Notes: generated by a model from the letters alone, not told the origin. 64,000 nt of DNA from Rubripirellula obstinata (GCF_001642955.1 NZ_LWSK01000008.1:1-64000); one strand, 5' to 3'. Shown: positions 17,194 to 28,148, numbered from the stretch's first letter. Made by a program: numbers and translations.

Positions 17194-19353
17194 ATGGCAA
17201 CGAAGCCTTCCAGTAACCATTTTAGTCGAGCCATCGCCGACGAGCTTGGCATTCCCCACAAGCAAGTCTCCGCTGCGATCGACTTGCTTGCCGATGGAAA
17301 CACGATTCCCTTTATCGCTCGCTATCGCAAAGAAGCGACCGGTGGGCTGGACGAAATCGCACTCCGAGCAATCGAGGATGCGTTGGAAAAAGCCAATGCA
17401 TTGGCCGCTCGAAAAGTCACGGTGCTGAAGTCGATCGATGGACAGGGACTGTTGACGGATTCACTGCGGGCGAAGATCGAAGCTTGCACCGACCTGCCAA
17501 CCTTGGAAGCGATCTACCTGCCGTTCAAACCCAAACGTCGGACACGAGGCACGATCGCCCGCGAACGCGGACTTGGGCCGCTTGCTGATCTTTTGCTCTC
17601 GCAAACACAATTGTCCGAATCAAAGTCAGCGATTCTGGGCCGCTTTGTATCGCCCGACAAAGAAGTTCCTGATTCCGATGCGGCGCTCGCCGGGGCGCTG
17701 GACATCGTGGCGGAAACGTGGGCCGAAGATGCCGATATTCGCACCTGGATGCATGGTCACGCGATCGATCGCGGGTCGATCACATCGAAGGTCAAACGCG
17801 GCAAGAAAGACGCGGTCGAGAAGTTTGAACTGTACGTCGATCATCAAGAATCCGTCGGTCGAGTTCCCTCGCACCGATTGCTGGCGATGCTGCGAGGCGA
17901 GGCCGAAGGCGTGCTTAAGATCGGCGTCGATATGGACGAAGCCGAAGTGATGCGAACGATCGAGCTCAAGTTGATACGCGATCGTAGCTTTCCTTTTTAC
18001 CAGGATCTGAAAGGTGCCTTGCAGGATTGCCACGATCGCCTGTTAAAGCCAGCAACCGAAACCACCGTGATGCAAATGCTAAAAGAAAAAGCGGACGAAG
18101 AAGCGATTGCTGTGTTTGGAAAAAACTTGAACGACCTGCTGATGGCTGCACCGGCGGGGCCGCGAGTCACGATCGGAATCGATCCCGGTTTTCGCACCGG
18201 ATGCAAGGTCGCTGTGATTGATGCGACTGGCAAGTACTTAGCCAACACGGCGATCTATCCCACCGCGCCTAAAAATGACACTGTCGGTGCCGGTAAAACT
18301 CTGTTGGCGATGATCAACAAGTATCAGGTTGAATTGATCGCGATCGGCAACGGTACCGCGTCACGAGAAACTGACGCCTTCGTTGGCGATCTGATTCGCC
18401 AACACAAGCTGGACGTATCCAAGGTGATGGTCAGCGAATCGGGGGCATCGATCTATTCCGCTAGCGAATTGGCGGGCAAGGAGTTTCCGGATTTGGACAT
18501 CACGGTCCGCGGCGCGATCAGTATCGCCAGACGTTTGCAGGATCCGCTCGCTGAATTGGTCAAAACGGATCCTAAGTCAATCGGTGTGGGCCAGTATCAA
18601 CACGACGTCAATCAAACTCAGCTTCGTAAGTGCTTGGACCGTACGGTCGAGTCGTGCGTCAATCGAGTCGGCGTTGATCTGAACATGGCCAGCGTGCCGC
18701 TGCTGTCTCACGTCGCCGGGATTGGTCCAAAGTTGGCCGAGAACATTGTTGAATATCGCAACGAACATGGTGGTTTTTCCAGTCGCAAGCAATTGACCAA
18801 GGTGCCCAAGTTAGGCAAGAAAGCGTTTGAACAAGCTGCCGGTTTTCTACGCATCCGGGGTGGTGACGAACCGCTTGATAATTCAGCCGTTCACCCTGAA
18901 TGTTATTCGGTGGTGACAAAGATGGCCAAGCAAATTGGTGCCGATTCAAAGTCGTTGGTGGGCAACGCGACGCTGAGCCAAAAGCTGAACCCAAATGATT
19001 TTGTCGATGATCGTTTTGGTGCTCCCACGGTGATCGACATCATTGCTGAATTAGCAAAACCCGGTCGCGATCCACGCAGCGAGTTCCGGGCGGTCAAGTT
19101 CGATGACAAGGTCAACAAAATGACCGACCTGAAACCCGGAATGATCTTGGAAGGCGTGATCACCAACGTGACACACTTCGGCGCGTTTGTGGACGTCGGC
19201 GTCCACCAGGACGGACTAATCCACATTTCGCAATTGTCCAACACGTTCGTCAAGGATCCAAACGAAATTGTGTCAGTGGGCGATGTGGTAAAAGTGAAAG
19301 TCGTCGAAGTCGATGAGCAACGCAAGCGAATCGCGATGACGCGAAAGTTTTGA
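17194..19353 (+). CDS. tex: Tex-family S1 RNA-binding transcription accessory protein
   Basis: A ~719-residue cytoplasmic protein with the full Tex layout: N-terminal helical region with TIPFIARYRKEATGGLDE, a YqgF/RuvC-like domain (VTIGIDPGFRTGCKVAVID near 330), a helix-hairpin-helix part (HVAGIGPKLAENIVEYR and the following KLGKKAFEQAAGFLRI) and a C-terminal S1 domain (LEGVITNVTHFGAFVDVGVHQDGLIHIS). Tex binds RNA and acts in transcription; its exact reaction is unclear. The start is taken at the ATG at 17194; a TTG four codons upstream is also in frame. It follows the P450 by 100 bases and is probably transcribed separately. Confidence 0.94.
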   Translation: MATKPSSNHFSRAIADELGIPHKQVSAAIDLLADGNTIPFIARYRKEATGGLDEIALRAIEDALEKANALAARKVTVLKSIDGQGLLTDSLRAKIEACTDLPTLEAIYLPFKPKRRTRGTIARERGLGPLADLLLSQTQLSESKSAILGRFVSPDKEVPDSDAALAGALDIVAETWAEDADIRTWMHGHAIDRGSITSKVKRGKKDAVEKFELYVDHQESVGRVPSHRLLAMLRGEAEGVLKIGVDMDEAEVMRTIELKLIRDRSFPFYQDLKGALQDCHDRLLKPATETTVMQMLKEKADEEAIAVFGKNLNDLLMAAPAGPRVTIGIDPGFRTGCKVAVIDATGKYLANTAIYPTAPKNDTVGAGKTLLAMINKYQVELIAIGNGTASRETDAFVGDLIRQHKLDVSKVMVSESGASIYSASELAGKEFPDLDITVRGAISIARRLQDPLAELVKTDPKSIGVGQYQHDVNQTQLRKCLDRTVESCVNRVGVDLNMASVPLLSHVAGIGPKLAENIVEYRNEHGGFSSRKQLTKVPKLGKKAFEQAAGFLRIRGGDEPLDNSAVHPECYSVVTKMAKQIGADSKSLVGNATLSQKLNPNDFVDDRFGAPTVIDIIAELAKPGRDPRSEFRAVKFDDKVNKMTDLKPGMILEGVITNVTHFGAFVDVGVHQDGLIHISQLSNTFVKDPNEIVSVGDVVKVKVVEVDEQRKRIAMTRKF

Positions 19354-19494
19354 AGTTGTTGTTCGCACGCGGTGACAATTTCCCCTCAAAGTGCTAGCGG
19401 TCGGGCTTCGTATGTCCACAAGTCGTCTGTTTTTTGAGCTCACAATTGTTGCCCCGAGAACTGTTCGATATTCAGTTAGGACTCCACGAACGTA

Positions 19495-20538
19495 GTGCAT
19501 CCAACTAAACTTAAGGAACTCGATCGGTTCAGGTTTACAAATCGAGTTACTTCTACCTTTGTTCTTTGTGTGAGGCTCGCAGTGTTTTTACGTGTTCTTT
19601 CATCGCTATCGCTGTTCTCGTTGATGATCGTCGTCGCAGGGTTTTCCGCGCCGTGCGTACTCGCCCAAACCACTGCTTCGGAAAAGTCGAGTCCAGCGAA
19701 GTATCCAAGCTTTAAAGAGGCGAGGACGGCGGGACGAGAGTTTAGAAATGCTGGCAAGTTTGAACAGAGTCGAGACGCCTACGAGGCTGCGTTAGATTTT
19801 GATTCGTCCAATCGCGATCGAAACGAAGTCTTAAGAGCATTGATTTACGTTTATCCCGAACTTGGCGAATGGGAAAAAACGTACGAGGTAGCCGAGCAGA
19901 TTGTCGAGAACCCGCCTGCACCCGCGTTCGCTTCGCTTGCGTTGTCGTCGATGGTTGGGATCGCGACTCGCAAAAACATGGGTGACGCATTGCTTCAGCG
20001 TTACCAAGCTCGGCTGGAGGAAAGCCCCAAAGATCGCACGACGCTGATCATATTAGAGAGAGCCGTCACGATGCTAAGACACGACATGCCTCGCAGGGCT
20101 GATCTTTTGCAGCGACTCATTGCACTCGATAAAGCCGATGGCAAGCCACTGGACTTTGATCGAGTCGCCAAGCTCGCCTTCACGTTGCGTCTCGCGGACA
20201 AAGAAGTCGAGTCGGCAGAAATGTATCAAGACCTCGCCGAGCAGGTACCAAGCAAACGGTCTTCCTGCTTGGCCGAGGCGGCTGAGTCTTGGCAGCGTGC
20301 GGGCGAACCCGACAAGGCGATCTCGCTTGCCATCGAAGCTTCGAATCTTGGACCGGATGCAAAACCTTACCGAGACCTGTATCACTGGAACCGAATGCTA
20401 GCCGACCTGTTCCTGAAACACCTCGCCAAAGCTCCGGCGCTGAAGCATTACACCGCCGCGCGGCAAACCGCCAAGATCGATGCCTACCGAGAACAATGCG
20501 ACGAAAAACTTAAACTGGTCCAAGCACTCAAGGACTGA
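19495..20538 (+). CDS. Exported TPR-like protein
   Basis: A 347-residue protein with an N-terminal hydrophobic segment ending ...FSAPCVLA-QT, read as a signal peptide with an unusually long n-region. The mature protein consists of helical repeats of TPR character (ARTAGREFRNAGKFEQSRDAYEAALDF, then ALIYVYPELGEWEKTYEVAEQI, SWQRAGEPDKAISLAIEAS). TPR domains mediate protein-protein contacts. The start is GTG at 19495 with an upstream agga; internal GTG codons near 19570 are alternatives. No enzymatic motif is present and the neighbours give no clue to its partner. Confidence 0.75.
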   Translation: MHPTKLKELDRFRFTNRVTSTFVLCVRLAVFLRVLSSLSLFSLMIVVAGFSAPCVLAQTTASEKSSPAKYPSFKEARTAGREFRNAGKFEQSRDAYEAALDFDSSNRDRNEVLRALIYVYPELGEWEKTYEVAEQIVENPPAPAFASLALSSMVGIATRKNMGDALLQRYQARLEESPKDRTTLIILERAVTMLRHDMPRRADLLQRLIALDKADGKPLDFDRVAKLAFTLRLADKEVESAEMYQDLAEQVPSKRSSCLAEAAESWQRAGEPDKAISLAIEASNLGPDAKPYRDLYHWNRMLADLFLKHLAKAPALKHYTAARQTAKIDAYREQCDEKLKLVQALKD

Positions 20539-20667
20539 CTTTTGCAGCTCATCCGATGGAATCGTGCACCAGAGTTCTTGGATGACTTTCCAGGCCGACC
20601 ACTTGTTGGCGTTCACTGAGAAGCGTCCTGTTTCCTCAACATTGAATGCTCACAGATTCCTTTTTCG

Positions 20668-20751
20668 GGCAAAACGATGGAGGGGCAAAACGATGGTGCG
20701 CGGTCATAATGGTCAACTCCAATAGGCAGCCAGCGCACCATCGTTTTGCCC
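20668..20751. repeat. Inverted repeat with 19-bp perfect arms
   Basis: gggcaaaacgatggtgcgc (20683-20701) and its exact complement (20733-20751) enclose a 31-base loop; a third, direct copy of gggcaaaacgatgg lies just upstream (about 20667-20680). The gap 20539-20956 holds nothing else recognisable. The open frames crossing it show no coding character. Confidence 0.8.
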
Positions 20752-20956
20752 TTTAATTGTTTTGCCCAATTGCTCAACAACCGCCCTGTCGCAATGGCAA
20801 GGGGACCAGGATTTTGCTTTGACAATGGCGAACGAGTTTGATGAGGGGTACGAAAAGTTTTTAATCAAGTCGATCTTTAGGCTGCAGCCAAATTGATGAT
20901 TGGCTACGATTGATATTGAAAGCTTGGTTTAATCACCCTCGTAAATTGGCGATCCC

Positions 20957-21535
20957 ATGTCCAGTACTACCGATCAGCTTTACATCACTGGCGACCAATT
21001 TGACCGGATGGTCGACCATGGTGCCTTTGCTGCTTTTCCTCCAGGGAAAATCGAACTCATTCACGGAGAGATACGCATCATGAATCCTGCTGGACCGATT
21101 CACGACGATCTCATTGAATACCTTCAGGAATGGTCGCACGCCAGCAGGTCTGCAACGGAATTTCGCATTCGCGTGCAGTGTGGCATTGTCGTAGACGACA
21201 ACCGACCTGAGCCCGATATCGCGTGGCTGACCCCGACCACCCGCCGCGCCCAACGACCGACGGCTGGCGACATTCGACTCTTGATTGAAGTCGCTGACAG
21301 CTCACTCACCAGCGACTTGCGAGAAAAGGCGGACCTGTACGCGTCTGGCGGTATCGCTGAGTACTGGATCGTCGATGTTCCCAACCGTCGAGTTCATGTC
21401 ATGGCCCAGCCAGACGGTGGAACTTACCGCGATTTGCGATTAATTCCTCGCGGGCAAAGTCTCTCGCCGCTGTGCCATCGCTCCGCCGTGCTGGACACTG
21501 GCGATCTGTTCAATTTTGAAGCCGATGACGCCTAA
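20957..21535 (+). CDS. Uma2 family (DUF820) putative endonuclease
   Basis: A 192-residue protein with the PD-(D/E)XK-like pattern of Uma2: KIELIHGEI near 31-39, EPDIAWL near 92 and LIEVADSSLTSDLREKADLYASGGIAEYWIVD near 112-143, where the E-x-K/K arrangement forms the proposed active site. The family is very abundant in cyanobacteria and planctomycetes; a nuclease function is predicted but not well characterised. It stands alone between two TPR genes, with no methylase or antitoxin partner in sight. ATG start at 20957. Confidence 0.88.
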   Translation: MSSTTDQLYITGDQFDRMVDHGAFAAFPPGKIELIHGEIRIMNPAGPIHDDLIEYLQEWSHASRSATEFRIRVQCGIVVDDNRPEPDIAWLTPTTRRAQRPTAGDIRLLIEVADSSLTSDLREKADLYASGGIAEYWIVDVPNRRVHVMAQPDGGTYRDLRLIPRGQSLSPLCHRSAVLDTGDLFNFEADDA

Positions 21536-21670
21536 CCGTTTGTCTTGCCAAATTCTTCTTCATCATCACCAATTGAAAGTCTCAGGTACGCATGTCGTCG
21601 ACAATGTCTTGAGTCTCACATCTGTGGCTTGAAGTATTTGTGATTGGCTCCACGCGGCCTACATCAATAC

Positions 21671-24583
21671 TCAAAGTGCTTTCGAGAATCGTTCGATCTG
21701 TTCGTGCAGATGCCATTGGCCTGGATCATCGAGGACGCAGTCTTGTTCAATTTGAATGGCTTGTTCGGGTTGGTTTTTTAGGAAGAGTATTTCGGCAAGC
21801 GTGTCTCGGTAGATCGCGCTGTCGGGTTCCGTTCGAACGGCTTGTCGTGAAAGTTTGAGGGCACGATCGAGGTGCTTGCGATTGACTGCTGCGACCCAGG
21901 CAACGTTGTTTAGTGTCATCGCGTCGTCTGGGAATTCCTTTGCGTGCGATTCACAACGCTGAAGAACTTTCAGCAGCGTTTGATCAGCGAGATCGTGCAT
22001 CCCAGCATCCCGCATCGGTGGAAGCAGTCGTTCGGTCAGGTCTAGGTCCATCGGATCCAGTTTTAGGGATTCATTGACTCGGTATTCGGCCTGGACTGGG
22101 TCACCATTTTCGATGGCTGCTTCCAAGTACCAGCGATGGACGTAGACGGGCAAAGTGACGAATGCCGTCGGTAGAAACTGGTTCGAATCAATGATTTGGA
22201 TCATGGCCAAGTCGAACCAGCGGGCGGCGGACGACGGATCTGTTTTGCTGGCCAGGAGTGCGAATCGTCTGGCGTCTTGATAAAAGTCGAGCGATTGTTC
22301 GGGGGAAAACCAACTGGACGCGAGCATGCCTTCGTAGACTTCGGCTGCCCATTCTTTCTCGCCGCGTTTGGACAAAGCGTCTGCGACTGATCGCCTGAGG
22401 GCCGCCGATGGGCCGCACAGCACGACTTCTATTTCTCGTTTCAATGCGTTCGCGTTTGCTTCATCGCGTCGTGACTTGGCCACTATCCATTGTCCCACCA
22501 ATGCCTTTCCGGTGACGGTCAGGCTTGGGTAGGACGCAATGCGATGCACCTTTTCACCCCCAAACATGACGCCGCGATTTCCATTGAGCGTCGCGCTTTC
22601 GCGAATCGTTTGGAAAATCATTTCCGCGGAATCAAGGTCGCCTGAATCGAGTGCCCGGTTTGCGATTTCCAGAATGGCGTCGGGGTCGCCTGATTGGGCG
22701 AGCAACTGCAGAAGCGAGGACGACAGATCGGGTTGATCCAATCGCGATAGCATCCAGACGATTTGCATGTTTCCTCGCAGAGTCGCACTGCGAGAAAAAC
22801 GGGCAGCGAGATTGCGAGTCGATCTTGGACGGCCGACGAATTCGTAAAAGCGACGAAAGTCGGTTTGCGGATCAAATTTATCTGGGATTTTTCCCCGCAA
22901 CAGTTGTCCTGCCGCTTCCAAGCGTTTCGCAAAACTCCATTTTGGTTGCATCGATTTCATCGCCGCCAAGACGACTTCCAGCGTCTCTTCGCTTGTTTCA
23001 GGCAAGGATCCAGCGATGGCTGCCATCCGGCTGGCGGAAATTGAATCTTCACCTTTTCCCGCATCCGATGGCGTGTCCATCTGCATCGCCAACTTGAAAG
23101 CCCAATCGGAGCGTCCGACGCCCGACAAACCGTCCAAGACAGCACTGCTGACCAGTTCGCCTGCACCTTCCGTTGCGACGGTATTGCCGTGGCCACTGCT
23201 TAGACCCGATGCGATCAACCACGCCGCGTCATCGCGACCGACGATCGTCAACACTTGCATCAGCGAGAGCAACCGCTGTGTTTCTGCGGCCAACGCGTTC
23301 TCTGATGAATCGCGTTGTTTTTTGATGGCCTGGTCGATCCATTGATGTAGGTTCTGATCAATTTCGGTCGTGGTGGTTTCCAGCGACGCAAAAGCTTTTT
23401 CAGGCCGTGATAACGTCAACCATAAATTCACCACATCGGCTTGGTCGACCGCCGAAAGGATGCTCATTGCAGGCTGCAGGTTTCCATGCAGCGCGAGCGA
23501 TCGCCAGCGCAGCTCTAAAGGTCGCTGCCTCGGTGTTTCCGTGCTTTTGTCAGTGCTTTCGTCCTGTCCCTCTGCTTGCAATTGTTGCTGTTCAACGTCG
23601 GATAGCGTCAATCGCGTGACTGCTTCATCAATCTTGGCCGTGTCACCTGTTCGCGAAGCGGCGACAAGAACATCCGACCAGTGTTTCCACATCGCAACGC
23701 TATCGTTTTCGTCTGTGTTTCGTTCCATCCGAGTGGCGGACTGATAAGCGTCGTTCTTTAACCCTTGCCAATCGCCAGCGATCATTTGGCAACGCCGAAT
23801 CAATTCTGGATTGTTGCTTTGAATCCCAATCTCAATTGCAGCATCGAATTGGCCGAGTTCAACCAGCAGGGCGATCCGGGTTTGCTGTTGTTGGATTTCT
23901 GGCCACGCTGATGATGACTTCGGCAACAAGTTCTCATCATCAATCGGCAGATCAAGATGTTGCATCAAACGGATGCGGCAAAGCGACATTTCAGGAGTCT
24001 CGGCCACCAGATCGATCAGCTTTAGTAGCTGCGTAACGGATTGACTCTTCATCGCCAATTGAGCGTAAACAGGAAACCGCTGCGTGACGGCTGCGGTGAC
24101 CCGCCGACTGATGGCTTCTCGCGCGGGCGTGCCCGCGGATTCTTCGACCGCGACGACTGCGGCACCGAACTGACCATTTTCAATTAGACGCAAGATCGCA
24201 GATTGCCCATCGCCATCATCTAGCAGACGCGAAAGCTCTGGCGGAGTATCTGGAAGTGCTCCCAGACGCCACTTGCGTAGAATCCATTTCGCACGTCCAG
24301 CGATTTCGGGATCCTCGTTTCGGGCTGCTCGCTGAACCGCGTTTCGAGATCGATCACGATTCTTCCACATGTTCATGGTGGCTTGATGGCGGGTCGCGTA
24401 ATCGCCTTCAGAAAGTTTCGCGAAGTCTTCGTCCGTGAATTCAGCATGCTGTGCGAACGCGATCGTGGTGCTGAAGAACAAGCCGCAACCGACCATTAAC
24501 GCGATCAAGATTTTTCCCGCGACGGCACCAAGCTGCGTTGATTGATCGCGATTCGCTGTTGAAAGTTGCGCTGAAGAATTCAT
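21671..24583 (-). CDS. Large exported TPR-repeat protein
   Basis: A ~970-residue protein with an N-terminal hydrophobic helix (GKILIALMVGCGLFFSTTIAFA) that is a signal peptide or anchor. Next comes LSEGDYATRHQATMNMWKNRDRSRNAVQRAARNEDPEIAGRAKWI, resembling a HEAT-like segment seen in planctomycete proteins, then many helical repeats; the last third has clear TPR signatures (NVAWVAAVNRKHLDRALKLSRQAVRTEPDSAIYRDTLAEILFLKNQPEQAI). It probably forms a scaffold in the periplasm or attached to a membrane. The frame opens with TTG at 24589; the ATG at 24583 is preferred. It is divergent from the PQQ-propeller gene 121 bases away. Confidence 0.82.
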   Translation of the reverse strand: MNSSAQLSTANRDQSTQLGAVAGKILIALMVGCGLFFSTTIAFAQHAEFTDEDFAKLSEGDYATRHQATMNMWKNRDRSRNAVQRAARNEDPEIAGRAKWILRKWRLGALPDTPPELSRLLDDGDGQSAILRLIENGQFGAAVVAVEESAGTPAREAISRRVTAAVTQRFPVYAQLAMKSQSVTQLLKLIDLVAETPEMSLCRIRLMQHLDLPIDDENLLPKSSSAWPEIQQQQTRIALLVELGQFDAAIEIGIQSNNPELIRRCQMIAGDWQGLKNDAYQSATRMERNTDENDSVAMWKHWSDVLVAASRTGDTAKIDEAVTRLTLSDVEQQQLQAEGQDESTDKSTETPRQRPLELRWRSLALHGNLQPAMSILSAVDQADVVNLWLTLSRPEKAFASLETTTTEIDQNLHQWIDQAIKKQRDSSENALAAETQRLLSLMQVLTIVGRDDAAWLIASGLSSGHGNTVATEGAGELVSSAVLDGLSGVGRSDWAFKLAMQMDTPSDAGKGEDSISASRMAAIAGSLPETSEETLEVVLAAMKSMQPKWSFAKRLEAAGQLLRGKIPDKFDPQTDFRRFYEFVGRPRSTRNLAARFSRSATLRGNMQIVWMLSRLDQPDLSSSLLQLLAQSGDPDAILEIANRALDSGDLDSAEMIFQTIRESATLNGNRGVMFGGEKVHRIASYPSLTVTGKALVGQWIVAKSRRDEANANALKREIEVVLCGPSAALRRSVADALSKRGEKEWAAEVYEGMLASSWFSPEQSLDFYQDARRFALLASKTDPSSAARWFDLAMIQIIDSNQFLPTAFVTLPVYVHRWYLEAAIENGDPVQAEYRVNESLKLDPMDLDLTERLLPPMRDAGMHDLADQTLLKVLQRCESHAKEFPDDAMTLNNVAWVAAVNRKHLDRALKLSRQAVRTEPDSAIYRDTLAEILFLKNQPEQAIQIEQDCVLDDPGQWHLHEQIERFSKAL

Positions 24584-24704
24584 TTCCAAATCTAAACCTT
24601 CCAGAGGCGAATGGTCTGGACCCCACGATGGACGATAACCCGGTAGAATTCTAACCTCAAGGGCGTCGATTCTCTTCCCAGATTTTTGTGTTTTATCTTC
24701 TCAG

Positions 24705-26057
24705 ATGGATTTCATCATGCTGCGATTGCCCATGCCAATTCCAGATTTTGCTTTTCACCTTCGCCCAGCCGCAGTCATATGCGGGCTGGTGCTCGCATCG
24801 CTGACTGGGATCGAGCCCGGTTCTGCCTTGGCAGGCGATTCCTGGCCGCAATGGCGAGGACCAAATCAGAACGGCGATGCGGGCAAAGGTGACTACCCAA
24901 TCCGCTGGGACGAGCAAACCAATGTGATGTGGAAAACGTCAATTCAGGGCAAGGGCGGCAGCACGCCTGTCGTTTCGGGCGCGACTGCGTATTTAACCAC
25001 CGGATTCGACGGCGAGAATCGATTGGTGGCGATTTCGATCGATGATGGGACCGAAAAGTGGACCAAAACGATCGGTGCGGATCGGGGCCTGAAACATCGC
25101 AAAGGTGGTGGAGCGAATCCTTCGCCAGTAACCAAAGACGATTTGGTCTATGCTTATTTTAGAAGTGGAGATTTAGGCTGCGTGAATTCGGAGGGCGAAA
25201 TCCAATGGCAAATCAACGTTCAGGAAGAGCACGGACCTGACCGGCTAAAGTGGGATTTGGGCACGTCGCTGTTAATGACCCAGCGTGCCTTGGTGATTGC
25301 GGTTGTCCAAGAAGGCGATAGCTACCTGCTTGCTTTGGATCCCAAAACCGGAGATCAGCTTTGGAAGGTCGATCGGAATTTGGAAGCTCCCGCTGAAGCC
25401 AATGACAGTTACGCCACTCCCGTTTCAGTTGAAGTCGCCGGACGAGAGGCGATTGCGGTGTTGGGTGCAGATCACTTGACGCTTCATGATGCCGCCGACG
25501 GAAACTTGATGGGCAAAATCGGTGGGCTCAATCCGGGGCAAAGGACAAACTTTCGCTCGATCGCTTCCCCGGTTGTTTCAGGTGACTACGTCGTCTGTCC
25601 CTATTCACGCGGCGAAACGGTGACAGTTTTCGACACGAAGAAACTTGTCGCCGGTGAAGGCAATGAATCCATTGTGTGGTTTCGAGATGATGTTGGCAGC
25701 GATGTTCCCACGCCCGCGATTTTTGATGATCAAGTGATCTTCGTAGGCGGATCAAAAAAACAACGTGGAACGGTTAGTGGTGTTGATCTGGAAACCGGCA
25801 AGACGATGTGGTCGTTGCAGGTTCCACTGACGCGTCACGATTTTTCAAGTTCGCCATTGGTTGCTGGTCAATACGTTTACGTCACCGGCGAAGAAGGAAC
25901 CACGCATGTGATTGGCCCGCTTGATGAAGAATCACCGCGTGTGATCAGCAGCAACTCGCTCGGTGATGACGAACCGTACACAACGGCCAGCCCGATCGCC
26001 ATCGGCGACTCGCTAATCATCCGAACAAAAAGTAATCTCTATCGCATCGGATCCTGA
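24705..26057 (+). CDS. Secreted PQQ-like beta-propeller protein
   Basis: A 450-residue exported protein. A signal peptide ends near SALA-GD; DSWPQWRGPNQNG then marks the start of the propeller, a motif common in planctomycete PQQ-like proteins. Blades carry the W-docking pattern (e.g. LVAISIDDGTEKWTKTIG, LLALDPKTGDQLWKVDR, VSGVDLETGKTMWSLQV). No quinoprotein dehydrogenase catalytic residues or haem motif are evident, so a binding or scaffold role similar to BamB is as likely as enzymatic activity. ATG start at 24705. It precedes glgB by about 225 bases on the same strand. Confidence 0.87.
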   Translation: MDFIMLRLPMPIPDFAFHLRPAAVICGLVLASLTGIEPGSALAGDSWPQWRGPNQNGDAGKGDYPIRWDEQTNVMWKTSIQGKGGSTPVVSGATAYLTTGFDGENRLVAISIDDGTEKWTKTIGADRGLKHRKGGGANPSPVTKDDLVYAYFRSGDLGCVNSEGEIQWQINVQEEHGPDRLKWDLGTSLLMTQRALVIAVVQEGDSYLLALDPKTGDQLWKVDRNLEAPAEANDSYATPVSVEVAGREAIAVLGADHLTLHDAADGNLMGKIGGLNPGQRTNFRSIASPVVSGDYVVCPYSRGETVTVFDTKKLVAGEGNESIVWFRDDVGSDVPTPAIFDDQVIFVGGSKKQRGTVSGVDLETGKTMWSLQVPLTRHDFSSSPLVAGQYVYVTGEEGTTHVIGPLDEESPRVISSNSLGDDEPYTTASPIAIGDSLIIRTKSNLYRIGS

Positions 26058-26282
26058 TTATGAATCGCGTTGTTCTATGCGAACGCTGCGGAATTGACTT
26101 CTCCCCTTGGAAGAGGTCGAGCCAAAGCGAAGGAGAGGGTTTGCGAGCAACGCTGCCCCCTCCCGGGCCTGAGAGCACGACTTCCCCCGATGCGCGGTGG
26201 AGGTATATGGTGGCGTTCACTGAGGGCATGTCACCGTCCACGTCTGTTCCTGTTTACTCGAAGGTATCAATCGATCACCAAC

Positions 26283-28148
26283 ATGACACATCAACAAGAA
26301 AACCACGAACGATATCACTGGCTTGGCGCTCACCTGGAAACTCGCGACGGCGTTTCGGGAGCCAGGTTTGCTGTGTGGGCACCCAATGCAACCGAAGTCA
26401 GCGTGTTGACCGATGGGAATGGATGGTCCCACGGCGCAGATTGGCTTGGCGGCAGCGACTCCGGTGTATGGGAAGGTTTTGTATCCGGTGTTACTGAAAA
26501 AACTCGGTACAAGTACAGCATCCGAACCAAGGAAGGCGAGATTTTAAGCAAGGCTGATCCGTTCGCCTTTGCTGCCGAACATCCGCCCGCGACCGCTTCG
26601 ATCGTCCATGATCTAAACCAATATGAATGGGCCGACACGGATTGGATGGAAGCACGCAGCCAAATCAATGCATTGCAGAGTCCTGTTTCGATCTACGAGG
26701 TACACTTGCCGTCATGGAAACGGCCCTGGGATGGTCGCGAGTATCACAGCTATCAAGAACTGGCTGAAATGCTGGTCGAGCACGTCAAGTCGTTGGGCTT
26801 TACTCACATTGAATTGATGCCGGTGACTGAGTTTCCGTTTGACGGTTCGTGGGGGTATCAGGTGACTGGTTATTTCGCACCCACCAGTCGTTTCGGCGGA
26901 CCAGATGAGTTCCGAAAGTTTGTTGATTATTGTCACCAAAACGGCATTGGCGTGATCATGGATTGGGTGCCCGCCCACTTCCCATACGACGCTCATGGTT
27001 TGGCTAGGTTTGATGGCACCGGTTTGTACGAACACGATGATCCCAAGCAAGGATTCCATCCTGATTGGAAGACGCACATCTTTAACTACGGACGAAACGA
27101 AGTCCGAGAATTCTTGATGTCCAACGCCCGGTTTTGGCTTCGCGAGTATCACATCGACGGACTACGCGTCGATGCAGTCGCGTCGATGTTGTACTTGGAT
27201 TATTCCCGAGACGATGGCCAGTGGATTCCGAACAACTATGGTGGTAACGAGAACTTGGACGCCATTGAGTTTATGAAAGAGATGAACTCGAACCTGCACG
27301 CGGACTTCCCCGGCATCATGACGTTCGCCGAGGAATCGACTTCCTATGGTGGCGTTTCGCGGCCTGTGTACACGGGCGGTCTTGGGTTCGGTTTCAAGTG
27401 GGACATGGGATGGATGCACGACACGTTGGAATACATCAAGCGTGACCCGGTCCACCGCAAGTACCATCAAAACGAATTGGCGTTTCGATCGGTTTATGCG
27501 TTTACAGAGAACTTTGTTTTACCGCTGTCGCATGATGAAGTCGTCCACGGGAAAGGATCATTGTTGTCGCGAATGCCGGGCGATGACTGGCAGAAATTCG
27601 CGAACATGCGATTGCTGTTTGGCTATCAATACTCGGTTCCAGGAAAGAAGTTGATCTTCATGGGGTGTGAATTCGCACAAGCGAGCGAATGGAACTTTAA
27701 AGAACAGCTTGATTGGGCCGCTCAATCCGGCGACTTAAACGGTGGACTGCAGCAGTTTGTTGGCGATCTAAATCGCTTGCACAAAGACTATCCAGCGCTT
27801 CACGAATTGGATTGTGAACCCGAAGGCTTTTCATGGATCGCGGCAGACGATGCTGCCAAGAGTATCTATACCTATTGTCGCACTTCCAGCGACGGTCAAC
27901 AGGTTGTCGTGGTGGTCAACTTTACGCCAACCCCGCATTCCGATTATCGCATCGGGGTCCCTGAAAAAGGTTCGTACATCGAAATTCTAAACAGTGACGC
28001 GGAAGTCTATGGCGGCAGCAATATCGGCAATCTTGGCGTGCGTAAAACAGATGACATCGCCAGTCACGGCCGCAAGTACAGCATGGAACTAAACATTCCA
28101 CCGCTAGCGATCATGATGTTGACGTTGGACGAGAAGAGCGGCAAATAG
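26283..28148 (+). CDS. glgB: 1,4-alpha-glucan branching enzyme
   Basis: A ~621-residue GH13 enzyme that forms alpha-1,6 branches in glycogen. The N-terminal CBM48 region ([38 protein letters not shown]) is followed by the catalytic barrel: [24 protein letters not shown] with nucleophile Asp297, TFAEEST with acid/base Glu350 and [14 protein letters not shown]. The C-terminal beta domain ends with [10 protein letters not shown]. The frame extends upstream to 26070, but the added 71 residues look like translated intergenic sequence; the ATG at 26283 directly precedes the CBM48 and gives a normal length. No other glycogen gene is in the window. Confidence 0.95.
   Translation: MTHQQENHERYHWLGAHLETRDGVSGARFAVWAPNATEVSVLTDGNGWSHGADWLGGSDSGVWEGFVSGVTEKTRYKYSIRTKEGEILSKADPFAFAAEHPPATASIVHDLNQYEWADTDWMEARSQINALQSPVSIYEVHLPSWKRPWDGREYHSYQELAEMLVEHVKSLGFTHIELMPVTEFPFDGSWGYQVTGYFAPTSRFGGPDEFRKFVDYCHQNGIGVIMDWVPAHFPYDAHGLARFDGTGLYEHDDPKQGFHPDWKTHIFNYGRNEVREFLMSNARFWLREYHIDGLRVDAVASMLYLDYSRDDGQWIPNNYGGNENLDAIEFMKEMNSNLHADFPGIMTFAEESTSYGGVSRPVYTGGLGFGFKWDMGWMHDTLEYIKRDPVHRKYHQNELAFRSVYAFTENFVLPLSHDEVVHGKGSLLSRMPGDDWQKFANMRLLFGYQYSVPGKKLIFMGCEFAQASEWNFKEQLDWAAQSGDLNGGLQQFVGDLNRLHKDYPALHELDCEPEGFSWIAADDAAKSIYTYCRTSSDGQQVVVVVNFTPTPHSDYRIGVPEKGSYIEILNSDAEVYGGSNIGNLGVRKTDDIASHGRKYSMELNIPPLAIMMLTLDEKSGK

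Noticed and set aside
20613-20825. Small minus-strand frame over the gggcaaaacgatgg repeat
   Set aside because: It is created by the inverted repeat and has no RBS or coding character; probably spurious.
26070-26282. N-terminal extension of GlgB
   Set aside because: The segment is low-quality coding sequence and the CBM48 begins directly after the ATG at 26283.
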